DNA from: an uncultured Kiritimatiellota bacterium
GTDB taxonomy: Bacteria; Verrucomicrobiota; Kiritimatiellia; RFP12; UBA1067
NCBI GenBank assembly: GCA_934643865.1
Contig: CAKUCX010000049.1
Coordinates: 1 to 24,543, forward strand
Length of the DNA: 24,543 bases
Reading direction: 5' to 3'
This document shows, piece by piece, positions 20,702 to 24,543 of the stretch (position 1 is its first letter; each line of letters begins with the position of its first letter). Position numbers and translations under genes: made by a program. Below the pieces are notes generated by a model. It saw nothing but the letters and a program-made list of their open reading frames with translations, did no database searches and was not told the origin of the DNA.

Positions 20702-23275
20702 CTACCGGTAGGTCCTGCGCAGGTGGAAGACCGAGAGCGCGGCCTTGAAGTCGGCGAAACGGGCGTCGGGCTTCTTGGGCGTGAAGGTGAGCGTGACGGG
20801 GCGGCCCGGGTAGAGCGTGAAGCTGTTGTCGCTGAACTCGCCGGGGATGCCCGTCGCATTCACCCAGGTGAAGAACGCGGGGCGGTCCGTCGTGAGCGAT
20901 ACCGTCCAGACCCCGTTGTCGTTCCGGGCCGTCCACCGCACATCCGCCTCCGCAAGCGGACACGCCTTGTAGGCGTTGAACAGCCACTCGTTCGCGAACG
21001 TGACGGGCTTCCCCTCCACGGCCGCGTCAAGCGTGAGCGAGAGGAAGCGCCCCACGCGCGCCTTCTCCGTGCCGAAGCGGTCGAGCGCGTAGACCGCGAG
21101 GCGCGTCGCCGAGCGGGGCGGCAACGCGGCGGGCAGCTCCAGCGTTCCGAGGCACGCGCCCTGGAAGTCCATCGTCCGCACCGCCACCCGCGCGTCCACC
21201 GCCACACCTTCGTCGTTGAGCGCCCACACCTCGATGTTGCCCGCATTGCCCTCCGCCGGCACCGTCACCACGGCGACGTTCTGGAAGAAACGCTTCGCGT
21301 GGTACTGCAGGTGCTTCCACTTTCCGCCGTACTCGATGGCGCTCCAGCTCGCGACGGGCCAGTTGTCGTTCAGCTGCCAGAAGAGCGTGCCCATGCAGCG
21401 GGGGCGCAGGCGGCGCCAGCCCTCGACCGCCGTCTTGATCGCGATCGCCTGCTGGATCTGCGAGACCCACAGCATGTTCTCCGCGCTCTCCGGGAAGCGG
21501 AAGTAGCGCGCCATCGTCTCCAGCATCCGGCGGTTGCCGCCCGCGTTCTTCTGGTGGTACTCGAAGTCGGGAGCCGTGGGGTTCAGCTGGTCGCGCCCGC
21601 AGAACGTGGCCGCGACCTCGGGCGACGAAAAGCTCTGGTAGCCGAACTCGCTGCAGAAGCGTGGCTTGTACTTGTAGTAGTTGTCGAAGCCCTTGTTCTC
21701 GTGCCAGACGGTCCAGTTGTGCATGTCGCCCTTGTTGTCGTTGTGCCAGGCGTCGGAATAGTCGCCGGGGCCGCCGCAGGGGGAGGAGGGCCAGAACGTG
21801 CGCGCGGGGTCGTACTTCGCCACGGCGTCCGCCTCCACCTGCGTGCGCGCCTGGAGGGCCTTGAGGTAGTAGGGGCGGTCCTTGCGGCTCGGCTCGAACC
21901 AGTTGAGCGCGCCGACGCACTCGTTGTCGCCGCACCAGAGGGCGATGGACGTATGGTCGCGGAGGCGGCGCAGCTGGTGCGCGAGTTCCTTCTCCACGCT
22001 CGCGAGGAACGCGGCGTCGCCGGGGTAGATCGCGCAGGAGAACATCATGTCGTGCCAGACCATCAGGCCCAGCTCGTCGCACAGCTCGTAGAACGCATCA
22101 TGCTCGAACTGCCCGCCGCCCCAGAGGCGCACCATGTTCATGTTCGCCTGCTGCGCGGAGGCGAGCAGGTCGCGGTAGCGCGCCGGCGTCTGGCGGCTCT
22201 CGAAGGCGTCGCACGGAATCCAGTTCGCGCCCTTGCAGAAGATCTCCTCGCCGTTCACGCGGAAGGCCATGCGCGCGCCCTCCCTGCCGTTCGCGTCCCG
22301 GTCGGGCGTGTTCAGCACCTCGATCGTGCGGAGGCCGATTTTGCGCGTGAGCGTCTCGCCACCCACCTTCACCTCCAGCGGGTAGAGGTGCTGCGCGCCC
22401 GCGCCGTTCGGCCACCAGAGCTTCGGGTTCGGCACGTCGATCGCGAGGGCGAGGCGGTTCGCGCCCGCCGCGAGCGAAACGGACTTCTCCCGGGCACGGT
22501 CGCCGAGCCGGACCGCGAACGTCGTCGAACCGGCCGCCGGGGCCGTCACCTCGGCATGGACCGTCACCGTGCAGCGCGACCGGTCCGCCGTGAAATCCTG
22601 GTCGCAGTACACGTAGTCGAGGCGCGCGTCGTCCACCGCGATGAGCGTGACGGGGCCGCAGAAGCCCGTCACCATCTGCGCGAGCCCCCAGTCCCAGCCG
22701 CCGTGGCACTGCGGCTTGCGGATCAGCTCGATCGCCTTCGCCCACGGCACGTTCGAAATCTGGAACGGGCGGTCGTAGGTTTTCGCGCGCGCGTTCGATT
22801 CGTTCTCGGCGCTCCTGAAGACGCCCACGATGCGGTTGTCGCCGGGCTTGAGGAAGCGCTTCACGTCGAAGTCCCAGCGGCGGAAGCGGTTGTCGGTGCG
22901 GCCGACCTCCTCGCCGTTGATCTCGATGGTGCAGAAGGTGTCCACGTCCTCCAGGCGCAGCGTGACGCCCTTCGCCCGCAGGAGGGCGGCCGGGACCGTG
23001 AAGGACCGCTCGATCCGCCAGTCCTTCCGCCCCACGTCCTGCGTCAGCAGCTCGTTCTGCCCGAAGAAGGGGTCGGGGATCCTCCCGGCCGCGAGGAGGG
23101 CGGAATGGACGTCGCCCGGAACCTGGATCGGCACGGTGAACTGCACGGCGTTGTCCGCCTCGCGCAGATGCCACACGCCTCCCAGGTCCATCCGTCCCGC
23201 CGCCGTCACCGTTTCGGCCCGCAGCGCGAGCGCCGCCGCCATCGCCACCGTCATCGCGAAGAGCATTTTCTTCAT
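20702..23275 (-). CDS. Secreted GH2 beta-mannosidase
   Basis: An 857-residue exported enzyme releasing terminal beta-linked mannose from mannans or N-glycan cores. Residues 1-20 form a signal peptide (MKKMLFAMTVAMAAALALRA). A GH2 jelly-roll follows (VPGDVHSALL, GRKDWRIERSF, GGWDWG at 192-197), then Ig-like modules, then the catalytic barrel. The acid/base is Glu452 in LWCGDNE, and the nucleophile is Glu543 in FCSEFGYQSF; their 91-residue spacing is close to the 93 of the Bacteroides enzyme BtMan2A. GGWDWG and the SEFG motif are characteristic of beta-mannosidases within GH2. The ATG at 23275 has GAGGTGA about 7 nt upstream and is 23 nt after the hemB stop, implying co-transcription. Confidence 0.93.
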   Translation of the reverse strand: MKKMLFAMTVAMAAALALRAETVTAAGRMDLGGVWHLREADNAVQFTVPIQVPGDVHSALLAAGRIPDPFFGQNELLTQDVGRKDWRIERSFTVPAALLRAKGVTLRLEDVDTFCTIEINGEEVGRTDNRFRRWDFDVKRFLKPGDNRIVGVFRSAENESNARAKTYDRPFQISNVPWAKAIELIRKPQCHGGWDWGLAQMVTGFCGPVTLIAVDDARLDYVYCDQDFTADRSRCTVTVHAEVTAPAAGSTTFAVRLGDRAREKSVSLAAGANRLALAIDVPNPKLWWPNGAGAQHLYPLEVKVGGETLTRKIGLRTIEVLNTPDRDANGREGARMAFRVNGEEIFCKGANWIPCDAFESRQTPARYRDLLASAQQANMNMVRLWGGGQFEHDAFYELCDELGLMVWHDMMFSCAIYPGDAAFLASVEKELAHQLRRLRDHTSIALWCGDNECVGALNWFEPSRKDRPYYLKALQARTQVEADAVAKYDPARTFWPSSPCGGPGDYSDAWHNDNKGDMHNWTVWHENKGFDNYYKYKPRFCSEFGYQSFSSPEVAATFCGRDQLNPTAPDFEYHQKNAGGNRRMLETMARYFRFPESAENMLWVSQIQQAIAIKTAVEGWRRLRPRCMGTLFWQLNDNWPVASWSAIEYGGKWKHLQYHAKRFFQNVAVVTVPAEGNAGNIEVWALNDEGVAVDARVAVRTMDFQGACLGTLELPAALPPRSATRLAVYALDRFGTEKARVGRFLSLTLDAAVEGKPVTFANEWLFNAYKACPLAEADVRWTARNDNGVWTVSLTTDRPAFFTWVNATGIPGEFSDNSFTLYPGRPVTLTFTPKKPDARFADFKAALSVFHLRRTYR

Positions 23276-23298
23276 GTCGTCGTCACCTCGTTTTCGAA

Positions 23299-24297
23299 TC
23301 AGCCGAAGATCTTGCCGTAGAACGGCGCCCAGTAGGAAATGACCTGCGTGGCACCCGCGCGGAAGATCGCGTAGAGCGATTCGCGGGCCGTCGGGTAGAG
23401 GTCGCAGTACCCCTTTTCGGCGGCGGCGTGGACCATCGCGTACTCGCCCGAGACGTTGTAGGCCATCACGGGCAGGAGCGTGCGGGCCGCCACCGTCTGG
23501 ATGAGGTCCAGGTAGAAGAGCGCCGGCTTCACCATCAGCGCGTCCGCCCCCTCCGCCTCGTCGAACAGCGACTCGCGGACCGCCGTGCGCCCGTCGCGGA
23601 AGCTCGCCTGGTACCCCTGGCGGTCGCCCTCGGCCGGCGCGGAGTTCTCAGCGTCGCGGAACGGGCCGTACATCTGCGAGGCGAACTTCGTCGAGTAGGC
23701 GACGAGCAGCGTCTTCGCGAAGCCCTCCTCGTCGAGCGCGCGGCGAATCGCGGCGATCTGGCCGTCCATCATCGCCGACGGCGCCACGCCGTCCGCCCCC
23801 GCCCGCGCATGCGACACCGCCACGCGCGCGAGCATCTCGCAGGCGGCATCGTTGTCCACGTCGCCCGCCGCGTCGCGCGGACCGCAGTGCCCGTGGCTCG
23901 TGTAGGCGCAAAGGCACACGTCCGTCAGGATGACGAGGTCGGGGTAGGCCGCACGCAGGACGGGAATCGCGCGCTGCACCGCGCCGCGCGGATCCTCCGC
24001 CGGCGTGCCGCACTCGTCCTTGCCCCCGCCCTCGTGCTGCCCGAAGAGCAGCACGCTCTTCACGCCCTGGGCGACGACGGGCGCAAGCTCCTTCACAAGC
24101 TCGTCCGCCGACAGGCGGAACTGCCCCGGCATCGACGCGATCGGCTCGCGGCGCCCCGTGCCCGGCACCACGAACACGGGCCAGATGAACTTCTCGGGCC
24201 CCGGCTTCGGCATCGCGAACATGTCGCGGAGCGCCTCCGTACGCCGCAGCCGCCGCAGGCGCACGGCGGGATAGCCGTCCATCGCGTATCCGTCCAT
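23299..24297 (-). CDS. hemB: Delta-aminolevulinic acid dehydratase (porphobilinogen synthase)
   Basis: It condenses two 5-aminolevulinate molecules into porphobilinogen, the second step of C5-pathway tetrapyrrole synthesis, in the cytoplasm. The 332-residue protein has the family length. Zinc-site cysteines are Cys128, Cys130 and Cys138 (TDVCLCAYTSHGHCG), so this is the zinc-dependent type rather than the Asp-rich Mg type. The Schiff-base lysines are Lys204 (YSTKF) and Lys257 (MVKPAL). The start at 24297 is 4 nt after the LysM-gene stop; ATG 24282, five codons in, is an equally good alternative because MDGYAMDGY repeats. No other heme genes are visible in the window. Confidence 0.96.
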   Translation of the reverse strand: MDGYAMDGYPAVRLRRLRRTEALRDMFAMPKPGPEKFIWPVFVVPGTGRREPIASMPGQFRLSADELVKELAPVVAQGVKSVLLFGQHEGGGKDECGTPAEDPRGAVQRAIPVLRAAYPDLVILTDVCLCAYTSHGHCGPRDAAGDVDNDAACEMLARVAVSHARAGADGVAPSAMMDGQIAAIRRALDEEGFAKTLLVAYSTKFASQMYGPFRDAENSAPAEGDRQGYQASFRDGRTAVRESLFDEAEGADALMVKPALFYLDLIQTVAARTLLPVMAYNVSGEYAMVHAAAEKGYCDLYPTARESLYAIFRAGATQVISYWAPFYGKIFG

Positions 24298-24301
24298 CGC
24301 C

Positions 24302-24543
24302 CTACCGCCTTCCCTTCTTGCCGCGCGGCGCGGGCTTCTCCGCCTCCTCCACGGGGACGACGATCTTCTGGCCCACGCGGAGCATGTTGGGCTTGAGGCC
24401 CGGATTGGCGGCGAGGATCTTCGGGACGGTCGTCCCGAAGCCCTCCGCGATGAGCGAGAGCGTCTGCCCCTTCTCGACGGCGTATTCGTAGTACTTCACG
24501 CCGGGCGCGGGCGCGGGCGGTGCGGCGCGGCGCGGCGGCGCGG
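24302..24543 (-). CDS. LysM-domain protein, C-terminal part (runs off the right edge)
   Basis: Only the C-terminal 80 residues lie in the window; the gene continues past 24543. A Pro/Ala/Arg-rich linker leads into a single LysM module: YAVEKGQTLSLIAEGFGTT, then ILAANPGL, then LRVGQKIVVP. It ends in a basic tail KPAPRGKKGRR. LysM binds N-acetylglucosamine-containing glycans such as peptidoglycan, so this is probably a cell-wall-associated protein whose other domains are outside the window. A GTG at 24499 could be misread as a start, but the linker coding upstream argues that the frame is simply longer. It is close enough to hemB (4 nt) to share a transcript. Confidence 0.8.
   Translation of the reverse strand, partial: APPRRAAPPAPAPGVKYYEYAVEKGQTLSLIAEGFGTTVPKILAANPGLKPNMLRVGQKIVVPVEEAEKPAPRGKKGRR

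Overview
This is a GC-rich (roughly two-thirds G+C) bacterial chromosome segment with 14 full-length protein genes and one that runs off the right edge. The gene content suggests an anaerobic, glycan-degrading bacterium: a single-chain pyruvate:ferredoxin oxidoreductase, many secreted carbohydrate-active enzymes, and a Gfo/Idh/MocA protein with a secretion signal. That combination, with Ala/Lys-rich low-complexity tails and GC-rich intergenic repeats, recalls host-associated Verrucomicrobiota/Kiritimatiellota or Lentisphaerae lineages. The phylum is an inference; there is no rRNA or other decisive marker here.

Layout, left to right. Positions 1-260 hold an array of GC-rich hairpin repeats in alternating orientation, ending 6 nt after the nifJ stop. 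nifJ (267-3860, minus) has its own promoter and a strong ribosome binding site. A secreted GH106-like glycoside hydrolase (3972-6476, minus) is divergent from a sialate O-acetylesterase (6631-8115, plus), which is followed after 10 nt by an RsmC/RlmG-type rRNA methyltransferase (8126-9298, plus). A two-way terminator at 9314-9368 separates that pair from the convergent rpsB-tsf operon (11328 down to 9377, minus). The rpsB-tsf spacer carries a 22-nt perfect palindrome and a 13-base homopolymer. Upstream of rpsB are its promoter and a second hairpin-repeat locus (11544-11599).

From 11616 to the right edge every gene is on the minus strand. In transcription order (high to low coordinate): a LysM protein (partial), hemB, a secreted GH2 beta-mannosidase, a terminator-like hairpin, a LUD-domain protein, a membrane-anchored metallophosphoesterase, carB with its own promoter inside the end of the phosphoesterase gene, a NodB-like polysaccharide deacetylase, a beta-helix protein and a Gfo/Idh/MocA protein. 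The last three are tightly packed behind carB and look like a small glycan-processing set riding on the carB transcript.

The main discovery candidate is the hairpin repeat. Each element has a 6-bp stem, a 10-nt loop and a GTAG-type foot 5' of the stem (read in the GTAG orientation). The two orientation classes differ by two compensatory base-pair swaps that keep the stem intact. The arrangement resembles REP/REPIN elements mobilised by RAYT transposases, though no transposase lies in this window. A second pattern is a set of promoters sharing TATACT-like -10 boxes, mostly with a TGn extension; one sits so close to its ATG that the message is probably leaderless.
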